In this document: one piece after another, positions 30,271-38,618 of the stretch
Layout of the letters: each line of letters begins with the position of its first letter
Numbering within the stretch: the stretch's first letter is position 1
Assembly (NCBI GenBank): GCA_041671525.1
Contig: JBAZBJ010000004.1
Coordinates: 1 to 64,000, forward strand
DNA: 64,000 bases
Reading direction: 5' to 3'
From: UBA11098 sp041671525
Lineage (GTDB): Bacteria > Patescibacteriota > Minisyncoccia > Moranbacterales > UBA2206
Made by a program: the position numbers and the translations under genes
Notes under the pieces: generated by a model
What the model was told of the DNA's origin: nothing
The model's database searches: none
What the model saw: the letters and a program-made list of their open reading frames with translations, nothing else

Positions 30271-31902
30271 TTATAACTCATCCCACAGATCTATGGAATA
30301 CTCGGTGCCCGTCGGAAAGTACGGCGGCGGATAATAGAGCAGGTTATTATCAAAATTTAAAATTCGATCTTCATAGCCGGTACCGTCCGTGTAGGCGAAA
30401 CCATAACGCAGATTTGTCGCCATGGATCCATTGACCGTGATTTTGTTTTTATTGTAACTGGAAGAATAATAATTCCGGCCGACCCGCCCGTCCTTGGCAA
30501 TTATAGCCGCGTCGATAGTCAGCGTGTCCTGGCTGTCCCGCACCACACTCACATTATTTTGCGCAATCAGCCCAATGATGTCCTTGCCATCAAAATTAGT
30601 ATAGAGAAGGTTATTCAGACCGATATACATATCCGCCGAACTGCCGCTGCCGGTCAGATTGGCGGCCACAATCGAGACATGTCGGTCGTCAATCGTGCCT
30701 TCCACCCACACGTTGTCCTCCACAAAAATTACGCCTTCATCCGGAATGTTTTCATTGGCCAGACTGACACATTTTCCGCGGCTATGGTTACTAGATGAGA
30801 TCCAGCCACAAGCCGCGTACGCGCAGCAGCCCGAAGTCGTGCAGGCGTTGCCGTTGTTTCCACTATAGCCACCGGAAGCGCCGCTGACTATGCCATCATA
30901 CAAGGAGATGTTTTTTGAGCTTGAACTAAAAGTGTTAACCGTGCAAACATCATAAGTTCCATCGGTCTTGAGAATTATTTTTCGGCCCGCGCCGTCATTG
31001 TTAAAATATTTTCCCCGTCCGGCAATCTTTGATTCCGTCTTCATATAATTCAAATCCGTCAGCAAACCATTGAAATCCACCGCGGTCTTGGGAAATTGCC
31101 GGCCAATCTCAAACACGTCCGGACGACTGGACACCGTGCTTGGTGGCGCTTCCGCTGTGCGAAATATGTCATTGATGCCGGAGCCGGGCGGCGGATTCAC
31201 ATGCGTGTGCACGCCGAATTCATTGTTCCCGGAATGATCCGGATCATCATATTGATCCAGCGAACTGCTGACAATGTTATGCGCCACGCCGTCGAAACGG
31301 ATGCCTTTGTTGGAATGGATCTTGCCAAAAATCTCCGTGCCGGGACCAAAGCGCATATTATCATTGGCCAAAACGACATTTTCACTCCAGGACGGACGCC
31401 GAAAACGCGCCTGTACGATCCGCTGCACGCCCGGCTCGCGGTATGTCCACCCGGTTACCTTGACAATGACAATAGTGGAATTTATCTCCGGCGGATCCAC
31501 TTCGATCTTATACCGCCCGATCGGCCCTTCCTCCGGATCGGAAAATTCCACTTCATAGGGATAGTTCGGATTTCCGGGAATATTCACGCCGTAGGGATTG
31601 CCGCTGGTCCAAAAATCCTTGATCTGCTGGACGGTTTTGCCGGAAACTTGATGCGCCAGATACCAACGATAAAAATAAATGCCCGACTCCGCCACCTGGA
31701 AAGCTTTCTCTTTTTCAGCGCGATTACCCGAGAAAATCAATTGCGAAGAGATGTAGCGTAACATCGACACCAAAATAATGGAAACGATAAACATCACCAC
31801 CAGCATGTACGCCAAAGCAGTTCCCTTTCGAAAGCCAAAGCGGCCGAGTTTCACCCGCTTCTCCCTTCCAGATTGAAAATGTTTTTTACAAAATTCGATC
31901 AT
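30271..31902 (-). CDS. PilX-like minor pilin with large surface domain
   Basis: A 543-residue protein. The N-terminal hydrophobic helix (about 28-52, GTALAYMLVVMFIVSIILVS) followed by QLIFSGNRAEKEKAFQVAES matches the PilX N-terminal pattern, including the conserved (A)E-x-A-F-x-x-A-E-S. The remaining approximately 450 residues are an Asn/Ser/Gly-rich beta domain with a Cys cluster (NACTTSGCCAYAACGW) and right-handed-helix-like repeats, probably an adhesive tip. It overlaps the upstream prepilin gene by 17 bases. Confidence 0.8.
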   Translation of the reverse strand: MIEFCKKHFQSGREKRVKLGRFGFRKGTALAYMLVVMFIVSIILVSMLRYISSQLIFSGNRAEKEKAFQVAESGIYFYRWYLAHQVSGKTVQQIKDFWTSGNPYGVNIPGNPNYPYEVEFSDPEEGPIGRYKIEVDPPEINSTIVIVKVTGWTYREPGVQRIVQARFRRPSWSENVVLANDNMRFGPGTEIFGKIHSNKGIRFDGVAHNIVSSSLDQYDDPDHSGNNEFGVHTHVNPPPGSGINDIFRTAEAPPSTVSSRPDVFEIGRQFPKTAVDFNGLLTDLNYMKTESKIAGRGKYFNNDGAGRKIILKTDGTYDVCTVNTFSSSSKNISLYDGIVSGASGGYSGNNGNACTTSGCCAYAACGWISSSNHSRGKCVSLANENIPDEGVIFVEDNVWVEGTIDDRHVSIVAANLTGSGSSADMYIGLNNLLYTNFDGKDIIGLIAQNNVSVVRDSQDTLTIDAAIIAKDGRVGRNYYSSSYNKNKITVNGSMATNLRYGFAYTDGTGYEDRILNFDNNLLYYPPPYFPTGTEYSIDLWDEL

Positions 31903-32533
31903 AGTCGTTTAAATTGCGCAGCTCCACAAATGATTCCATCTGCATCGGCGTCGGATTTTTGACGGGGTCAATATTGACTTGCAACGAAACTTTGATGAGC
32001 CGGATCAGAGAAATATCCACCGGTTCCGGCACCGGGTTATTCGCGGCGTCCCCCGGATAATTTTTATTATAATAATAGAACATCGGCGCGTTGGCATCAT
32101 TGACGATCTTGTCCGTGATGACCTGCACGGTCTGATCACCGGCCGGATAGGTTTTCGGAATCGTATTAGTCGGCTTGGTTATGCCCATCTTCAACTGCCC
32201 ATTTTGCAAGTAAAAATGCAACCGCTCGGCCGCCCCATCCTTGTCATAATCCGAAAACACCACCAGATCATTTTTCGCCGCGGACTTGATCGCATACGCC
32301 CCGTCATCGCCCTGGCGCGCCTTGCGCAGATAGCCGGTCATTTTGCTGACACCCTGCGAAACTGCGAGTGAGGTTTGTCCCATCTGCATGGTGTAGGAAT
32401 TCACTTTCCAGCTGCGCATAAAAAGTTGCGTGAAGCCCATAATTCCGATCGTGAAAATCGCAATCGCCACCAGCAGTTCAATCAGGCTCATCCCTTTTAA
32501 TTTTGTTTTTTCTGTCTTCATCTTAATTGGCAA
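31886..32533 (-). CDS. Type IV prepilin (PilW/PilV-like minor pilin)
   Basis: A 215-residue protein with a class III signal: KLKG|MSLIELLVAIAIFTIG, where the prepilin peptidase cuts after Gly and E5 is present. The hydrophobic helix is followed by a periplasmic pseudopilin domain. Starts at MPIKMKTEK or the internal MKTEK. It overlaps both neighbours (11 and 17 bases), so it is translationally coupled. Confidence 0.88.
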   Translation of the reverse strand: MPIKMKTEKTKLKGMSLIELLVAIAIFTIGIMGFTQLFMRSWKVNSYTMQMGQTSLAVSQGVSKMTGYLRKARQGDDGAYAIKSAAKNDLVVFSDYDKDGAAERLHFYLQNGQLKMGITKPTNTIPKTYPAGDQTVQVITDKIVNDANAPMFYYYNKNYPGDAANNPVPEPVDISLIRLIKVSLQVNIDPVKNPTPMQMESFVELRNLNDYDRIL

Positions 32534-33920
32534 GTAATTTAATTTCCGCCATGGTCAATTTGTCGACGGTGACTGTCCCGCCATAATCCTGAAAGCCGAC
32601 CGCCTTAATTTCAATATTATATTCGCCCGGCAAGAGCGGCTCGCTTCCAGTCGGATAAAAAGCCACGCCGTCCGCCAAGGTGACGATTTCCGCGCTGTAG
32701 CCGCTGCCGTTGGTCAGTTTCACCGTCGCATCAACAAGCGGCAAATTGTCCGCGTCTTTCAGCACAGTCACTCTCAACGCATCCGCATTGTTGTCCGCGA
32801 ATTTCACCTCCACTGTCTTGGTCTCGCCCGGAGTCAAAGAAAGTGTATATATTTTACCAACCGGATCAAACTCGGTTATCGAGCCGACGCCCACCAAGGT
32901 GTGCCCGGCAACCGCCCCGATGTCACTCAAGAAATATTGCCCGGGACTTTTATCCGTAAAATCTTTTTCGCCGGACGCATTCGTTGCGGCATCCAGCTTC
33001 AAGTTATAGACATTCTCCGGACTTGATGGATTAGCATTGTCAATGCCCAACACCCGCCCACCCTTCACATGGAAACTCAGACTGGGAATTGCCTCTTCCA
33101 GTTGATTGATGCTTCTGATCTCCAAAGAGGCCAATTTGTCCTGATAAATTGTTTTGAGGTTTACCGCCCCCTGCACCACGGACGCGTGCACATCTGTGTG
33201 ATTATAATCCACCGTGCTGCCGTCGATCGTGCCGATTGTTTCATATCCACTCTTGGTGACCGTCAACTCATAGCCGCCAGTCGATTCTTTCGCACCGGGA
33301 AAAATCAGATTGCCCGTGTCATCGGTCTGCGCGGTGAAATTGACCGCCGGCGAAACAGCATTGTTCACTACGTGCACGGAAGACTGCGGGATGCCGATAC
33401 CCGGATTCTCAATATTGGAAAGCACGTTGATCGCCAAAACACCTTCTCCCGGGTTGGCCACTTCCAGCCCCGGCGGCACAAAGCGCGCCGTAAGCGAAAT
33501 GTCCTCCGGCACGCCGTTGGGTCCCGGCCAAGAAATAGTCACCTTTACGGTCTTATAATCGTTTGGGATCGGATCAGCCGGATACACACCATCAAAGACA
33601 TCATCTTCGTAGCGCACAAAAGTACGGATATGGAAGCTTCGGGTGTTGAGTGTCAAGTCTTCGTTTTCCGGGATGACCCCGTTGGGGATTCCCCCGATTA
33701 TGCCAACATTATCGTATTTGAGATTCCGCACGATTTCCATTTTTTCATTGGCCACCTGCACGGCCGCCAGCCGGTTTTTGGATTCAATGATATATTTTGA
33801 CCCCAACGAAAAAACCGAATAAAAAGTCGAGGTTATCAAGGCAAAAATAAATAGCACGACTAGCGCTTCAATCAGAGTGAACGCTGCTTTGTTTTTTATT
33901 TGTTTTTTTTGCTTTTTCAT
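32523..33920 (-). CDS. Prepilin with large carboxypeptidase-regulatory-like repeats
   Basis: A 465-residue protein. Prepilin signal KNKAA|FTLIEALVVLFIFALI with Ala instead of Gly at -1 and E5 conserved. After the pseudopilin part (to about 165), beta-sandwich segments resembling carboxypeptidase regulatory-like (CarboxypepD_reg) domains follow: VHVVNNAVSPAVNFTAQTDD, TKSGYETIG, VLKDADNLPLVDATVKLTNG and EYNIEIKAVGFQDYGG. Such modules give pilus-tip length or adhesion. Much longer than a standard minor pilin. It overlaps pilC by four bases. Confidence 0.85.
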   Translation of the reverse strand: MKKQKKQIKNKAAFTLIEALVVLFIFALITSTFYSVFSLGSKYIIESKNRLAAVQVANEKMEIVRNLKYDNVGIIGGIPNGVIPENEDLTLNTRSFHIRTFVRYEDDVFDGVYPADPIPNDYKTVKVTISWPGPNGVPEDISLTARFVPPGLEVANPGEGVLAINVLSNIENPGIGIPQSSVHVVNNAVSPAVNFTAQTDDTGNLIFPGAKESTGGYELTVTKSGYETIGTIDGSTVDYNHTDVHASVVQGAVNLKTIYQDKLASLEIRSINQLEEAIPSLSFHVKGGRVLGIDNANPSSPENVYNLKLDAATNASGEKDFTDKSPGQYFLSDIGAVAGHTLVGVGSITEFDPVGKIYTLSLTPGETKTVEVKFADNNADALRVTVLKDADNLPLVDATVKLTNGSGYSAEIVTLADGVAFYPTGSEPLLPGEYNIEIKAVGFQDYGGTVTVDKLTMAEIKLLAN

Positions 33921-35140
33921 TTTATATTTTCCAGCACGCTATACATCGGCTGCAAGATGGAAACCGCGAAGAATCCGACCGCGCTGCCGATGACGATCAT
34001 CAGCACCGGTTCGATGATGGACGACAGATTTTTCGTTTTTTGATCCACTTCGCCTTCATAAAATTCCGCCAGCTTGAGCAAGACTGTTTCCGTTTTGCCG
34101 GTCTCTTCTCCCACTTCGATCATCTGCGGCACCAGGACAGGAAAAATCTTTTTTTCTTCATAAAAAAGTTTGCTCAAATTGACCCCCTTCTGGATGCTCT
34201 CCGCCGCGCGCGTGAGTGCTCGCTTGTAATAATAATTGGTCAGCGTGCGCGAAAGGATGTTCAGCGCCTCCACCACCGACACGCCGCTCTTCAAAAGCGA
34301 GCTGTAAATGCGCGCAAAACGGGCGCAATTCACCTTGATGACAATATTTTTGATCACCGGAATGTTGATAATCAGCAAGCCAAAAGTTTTTTTGCCCAGC
34401 GTGGTGGTGGAAAAAAACTTCGCCATGACGCCAAGCATGATCATGGCGCCCAGCACCAACAAATAATGTTCGCGCAATATGGTGCTAGAACTGATGATAA
34501 ACTGCGTGGACGCCGGCAGATCGGCGTTCAGATCCTTGAACACACCGGTGATTTGCGGCACTACATAGATCATCATCAAGACTCCGATACCCATCATCGC
34601 CACAATGATGACCGCCGGGTACGTCATGGCGCCCTTGACCTTGCTTAGGAGTTCATGTTCTTTTTCCAATTGCCCGGCCAAAATATTCAGCACCTCTTCC
34701 AAATTACCGCTGACCTCGCCCACTCGTACCATGTTCACGAAAAGTTCGTCAAAAATTCCCGGATATTTCGCCAAACAATCGGCGAAAGCATCTCCGGCCT
34801 GCAGACCATTTTGGATGTCTTCCAAAACATTGATAAATCTTTTGTTCTTGGTTTGCAAGGTGATGTTTTTGATCGCCCGCGAAAGCGGCAAGCCGGAAGA
34901 AATCATCACGGCCAAATTTCGCGCCAGCATCATTTTTTCACTGAGCGGAATGGTGGAAAATCGATCCAGAAAATTAACCTTGATTTTTTTTCCGCCTTCA
35001 TCTTCCAGTGACTTGAAGGATGTCAGGATAAAATCTTCCGCGCGCAATGTCGCCGCCAATTCTCTTTCATCTTTGACGTTCAGCTCCCCACTCTTGGTTT
35101 CACCGGTAAAACTTTTGGCCGTGTAAAATACTTTTGGCAT
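33917..35140 (-). CDS. pilC: Type IV pilus inner membrane platform protein PilC
   Basis: A 407-residue protein starting MPKVFYTAKSFTGETKSG (a longer frame begins upstream at 35242 without family support). Two T2SSF domains are present: LARNLAVMISSGLPLSRAI with GNLEEVLNILAGQLEKE, and FARIYSSLLKSGVSVVEALN with VPQMIEVGEETGKTETVLLK; three hydrophobic helices include the C-terminal IEPVLMIVIGSAVGFFAVSI. PilC is the platform that the PilB motor turns. It follows pilB with a 160-base gap. Confidence 0.95.
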   Translation of the reverse strand: MPKVFYTAKSFTGETKSGELNVKDERELAATLRAEDFILTSFKSLEDEGGKKIKVNFLDRFSTIPLSEKMMLARNLAVMISSGLPLSRAIKNITLQTKNKRFINVLEDIQNGLQAGDAFADCLAKYPGIFDELFVNMVRVGEVSGNLEEVLNILAGQLEKEHELLSKVKGAMTYPAVIIVAMMGIGVLMMIYVVPQITGVFKDLNADLPASTQFIISSSTILREHYLLVLGAMIMLGVMAKFFSTTTLGKKTFGLLIINIPVIKNIVIKVNCARFARIYSSLLKSGVSVVEALNILSRTLTNYYYKRALTRAAESIQKGVNLSKLFYEEKKIFPVLVPQMIEVGEETGKTETVLLKLAEFYEGEVDQKTKNLSSIIEPVLMIVIGSAVGFFAVSILQPMYSVLENIK

Positions 35141-35300
35141 TTTTGTCTGCGAGGAACGAGCAGCCACAAAAATGACCATCCCGCACCAATTCGCTATTAG
35201 ATTATATTTTATATTAAAACTTAGCCGCAGGCGAATTCGCAATAAACTTTTTACACCACCTCTGTTTTAATTGGAATTGGTTGCGGGACATATACACTTC

Positions 35301-37049
35301 TTATTCTTGAGTTACTCTTAATACTTCCTCGATCGAAGTTGTGCCTTGGATGGTTTTAACAAAGCCGTCTTCCACCATCGTCAGCATCCCTTTCTCTCGG
35401 GACTTGGCTTCAATTTCTTCCGTAGACGCTTTTTGGGAAATCATCTTTTTCATATCATCATCAATCTCCAACACTTCAAAAATGCCGACGCGTCCGCGAT
35501 AACCGCTGCCACCACATTGATCGCAACCTCCCGGCTGATATAATTTGATCTGGTTCCATTTATCTTTCTCTCCGACTGTGCCTTGCAAGATTCCACTCTT
35601 TTTGATGGCCGCCAAAATGCCTTGCATGTCGTAACTCTCCTCCAGGGTTTTCAGCATTTTTTCGTCCAGCGTATATTCCTTACGGCAATCCGGACACAAT
35701 CGACGCACCAAGCGCTGCGCGATGACCACGTTCAAGGTGGACGCGACTAGGAAAGGTTCGGCTCCCATGTCGATCAAACGCGGCAGCGTGCCCGCGGCGC
35801 TGTTGGTGTGCAAGGTGGACAACACCAAATGTCCGGTCATCGCCGCGTGAATGGCCATCTCCATCGTTTCTTTGTCGCGGATCTCCCCGACCATGATGAT
35901 GTCAGGATCCTGACGCAAAAGCGAACGCAAGCCGGCCGCAAAGGTCAGACCCACTTTAGGATAAATTTGCGTCTGGTTGACCCGTGGCATCCGGTATTCC
36001 ACCGGATCCTCCACCGTACTGATGTTGACCTCCGGCGTATTCAAAATATCCATCACGGTGTACAAAGTCGTGGTCTTGCCGGATCCGGTCGGCCCAGTCA
36101 CTAGTACCATCCCATTGGGTTTTTTAATCTGCCGGTGGATCGTTTCCAATCCGTGTCCATAAAAGCCCATTTTTTCCAAAGTCAGACCCTTGGAAGATTC
36201 ATCCAAAAGACGCATAACAATCTTCTCACCGTCAAAAATCGGCAGGATGCTCACCCGAAATGACATTTTGGTGTCGTCTTTTTCCAGTTTAAAACGGCCG
36301 TCCTGCGGAATGCGATGCTCATCCAATTTTAAATTGGCCAAGACTTTGATGCGCGCAATGATGCCCTGCGCTACTTGGCGCGGCAAGGTCATCGCATCAT
36401 GCAAAATGCCATCGATGCGGTAACGCACGTGCACTTCTTTCTCGTCCGGTTCGATGTGCACATCACTGGCCGATTGCATAATCGCATGCTTGATCAAGGT
36501 GTCCACGATGCGAATGATGGGCAACCCCTGCGCCACCTTTTCCAAATCTTCCTCTGCCTCCTTGCCACTGACCTCAGCGGAATCTTTTTTGATAATGTCG
36601 CCGAACTCCGCCTTCAGACTCTTGGCATATTGCTTCAAGATAACTTTGATGCTCTCTTCCGAAGTCAAACAAGTGATGATTTGCAAGCCGGTTTTTTTGC
36701 GGATAAAATCAATGGTCTGGATATCCTCCGGATTCAGCATGGCGATTTTCAAATTTTTCCCCTCTTTTTCAAAAGCCACAATGCTATATTTCTTAGCGAT
36801 CGGCTCCGGCACGATCTGCAAAATTTCCGCCGGAATCACTTCCTTGGTCAGATCGACGAAAGGCACGCCGAGAATATAGGCATACAATTTGCGCAACTGC
36901 ACTTCGGTCAGCAGCCCCTTGGCCACCAAAAAATCCCCGAGTTTTTGACCCGAACTTTCCACTTCCTTCAAGGCGGCTTCCAGCTCCGCTTCCGGAATCA
37001 TCTCAGCGTCTTTGATGAAATTTTTCAATTGTAAATTTTCGATACGCAT
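35301..37049 (-). CDS. pilB: Type IV pilus assembly ATPase PilB
   Basis: A 582-residue motor. N-terminal MshEN domain (about 20-150); ATPase core with HIEPDEKEVHVRYRIDG, Walker A GPTGSGKT (319-326), Asp box, Walker B-type IIMVGEIRDKETMEMAIHAA, His box LSTLHTNSA and a zinc-binding tetracysteine (CPDC ... CDQCGGSGYRGR). It drives pilus extension. First gene of the pilus operon. No PilT retraction ATPase or PilD peptidase is encoded in the window. Confidence 0.96.
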   Translation of the reverse strand: MRIENLQLKNFIKDAEMIPEAELEAALKEVESSGQKLGDFLVAKGLLTEVQLRKLYAYILGVPFVDLTKEVIPAEILQIVPEPIAKKYSIVAFEKEGKNLKIAMLNPEDIQTIDFIRKKTGLQIITCLTSEESIKVILKQYAKSLKAEFGDIIKKDSAEVSGKEAEEDLEKVAQGLPIIRIVDTLIKHAIMQSASDVHIEPDEKEVHVRYRIDGILHDAMTLPRQVAQGIIARIKVLANLKLDEHRIPQDGRFKLEKDDTKMSFRVSILPIFDGEKIVMRLLDESSKGLTLEKMGFYGHGLETIHRQIKKPNGMVLVTGPTGSGKTTTLYTVMDILNTPEVNISTVEDPVEYRMPRVNQTQIYPKVGLTFAAGLRSLLRQDPDIIMVGEIRDKETMEMAIHAAMTGHLVLSTLHTNSAAGTLPRLIDMGAEPFLVASTLNVVIAQRLVRRLCPDCRKEYTLDEKMLKTLEESYDMQGILAAIKKSGILQGTVGEKDKWNQIKLYQPGGCDQCGGSGYRGRVGIFEVLEIDDDMKKMISQKASTEEIEAKSREKGMLTMVEDGFVKTIQGTTSIEEVLRVTQE

Positions 37050-37067
37050 GAAATTCTCTACGAATTA

Positions 37068-37148
37068 CGAATTCGCTACGCTTTACGAATGTACGAATTA
37101 CGAATTATTTTGCACATTAGTACATTCGTACAAATTCGTAATTCGTAG
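37068..37148. repeat. TACGAATTACGAATT inverted repeat
   Basis: CTACGAATTACGAATT near the left and AATTCGTAATTCGTAG near the right are inverted, enclosing ACGAATGTAC/GTACATTCGT, a nested hairpin. A related shorter block (ATTCGTACATTCG...AATTCGTAATTCGTAG) lies at 51873-51907. It occupies the whole gap between the response regulator and pilB. Confidence 0.65.
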
Positions 37149-37156
37149 GGGGGGGA

Positions 37157-37531
37157 TTAGATCTTTAATGTTTCTTTAATTTTTTTCACAATATCTTCCA
37201 TCTTGTAATTGGATTTGACCAGATAAGTGCTGACTCCTTGATCAAAGGCCTTGCCAATGTCTTCGGGACTTTCCAGATTGGTCAACAGGATGACCGGAAT
37301 CTTTTTGGTAGACTCATCTTGCCGCAACTCGGTCAGAACTTCGTAGCCGTCTTTTTTCGGCAAGATAATGTCCAGCAAAATGAGATCCGGCAGTTCCTTT
37401 TTCGCCAGCGCGATACCCTGCTCTCCGTCGTTGGCGCCGATAGCCACAAAATTTTCGGCATTCAAAAATTCCACCAACGATTGCTGCAACGAGGCTTCGT
37501 CTTCCACCACCAGGATTTTTTTCTGCTCCAT
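37157..37531 (-). CDS. Single-domain response regulator (CheY-like)
   Basis: A 124-residue receiver domain only: acidic pocket VVEDEAS, phospho-acceptor Asp in DLILLDIILPKKDG (near residue 54), switch Thr in VILLTNLE, and Lys in TYLVKSNY. There is no output domain, so it acts by protein contact, perhaps on the pilus motor encoded next. It is 67 bases after the histidine kinase gene, probably in the same transcript. Confidence 0.92.
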   Translation of the reverse strand: MEQKKILVVEDEASLQQSLVEFLNAENFVAIGANDGEQGIALAKKELPDLILLDIILPKKDGYEVLTELRQDESTKKIPVILLTNLESPEDIGKAFDQGVSTYLVKSNYKMEDIVKKIKETLKI

Positions 37532-37598
37532 ATTTTTAGAACCGCATCGGCCGCAAAATTATTTCTTGCGCGCTGACGCGGCGTAGTTATATATTGAT

Positions 37599-38567
37599 TT
37601 ACCCTTTCAAATTCGGACGCTCCGACGCGTACGGCGAGCAGGCCGGCAGCGAAAAACTGAAAACTGTGCCGACATCCTCCTTGGACTCAAACCAAATCTT
37701 TCCGGCTGACTGCTCAATGATATTTTTGGCGATATACAGCCCCAAGCCGGTGCCTTCGGTCTGATACTTGACCACGTTGTCGCTGCGAAAAAATTTATCG
37801 AATACCAGCTTCTGTTGATTTTGCGGAATGCCCACACCGTTATCCCGGACGCTACAGACCACAAAACCGCGCTGAGTATCCGCTTTAATTTCAATCTTGC
37901 CGTGGCTCAACGTGTATTTCACCGCGTTACTGATTAAATTCTCCAGCACCAACCGCAACTTTTCCGGATCGCCGGTCACCTGAGCGGATTTCCCCCCGTT
38001 GAAAACAATCCGTAAACTTTTGGCCTTGATCAAAGGATCCAATATTTTTATCACTTCCTGAACAATCAGATTCAGATCCACTCTTTCTTTCTTCAGCATC
38101 AATTTGCCTTGATCGATCCGCGCCACGTCCAACAGATCGCTCACCAGCCGCGCCATGCGGCCGCTCAGCGCCGAAATGCTTTCCAGGCTGGCCATTTGCT
38201 TTTCGTTCAAACCTTCCTTGCGTTTACTCAGCAACAACTCCACTTCCCACAAAATGGCGGAGAGTGGCGTGCGCAACTGATGCGAAGCCACAAACACAAA
38301 CTCAGTTTTCATCTTGTTGATCTTGGCCATCTGTTCGATCTCCCGAATCACGGAATTCCCGATAGAAAAAATCGTCACCACCACGACACATTCCGCAATC
38401 AGCAGAATGGCCGGATCATCATAGTTTTTGGAAATATAATAGGTGGCGGTCATGGCGATCAAGGTTACCAAGCCCATCATCATGAACAAAAAACTCGGCG
38501 TCTGCCAGACCTTCAGGCCCAGCTCCTCCGCCTGTTTCTTCAGATTAAGATCGTTGATGATTTCCAT
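37599..38567 (-). CDS. Sensor histidine kinase
   Basis: A 322-residue protein from MEIINDLNLKK. Two membrane helices (about 22-42 and 50-72) with almost no extracytoplasmic loop, then HisKA with VASHQLRTPLSAILWEVE (phospho-His) and HATPase_c with the N box NLISNAVKYT, G1 DNGVGIP and G2 GTGLGLYIAK. The lack of a sensor domain suggests it senses the membrane or a partner protein. It pairs with the adjacent response regulator and precedes the pilus operon. Confidence 0.92.
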   Translation of the reverse strand: MEIINDLNLKKQAEELGLKVWQTPSFLFMMMGLVTLIAMTATYYISKNYDDPAILLIAECVVVVTIFSIGNSVIREIEQMAKINKMKTEFVFVASHQLRTPLSAILWEVELLLSKRKEGLNEKQMASLESISALSGRMARLVSDLLDVARIDQGKLMLKKERVDLNLIVQEVIKILDPLIKAKSLRIVFNGGKSAQVTGDPEKLRLVLENLISNAVKYTLSHGKIEIKADTQRGFVVCSVRDNGVGIPQNQQKLVFDKFFRSDNVVKYQTEGTGLGLYIAKNIIEQSAGKIWFESKEDVGTVFSFSLPACSPYASERPNLKG

Positions 38568-38618
38568 GTTATGTTTGTTTTTGTTTTTGTTTTCTCCATT
38601 ATACCACAACTGGGGGAA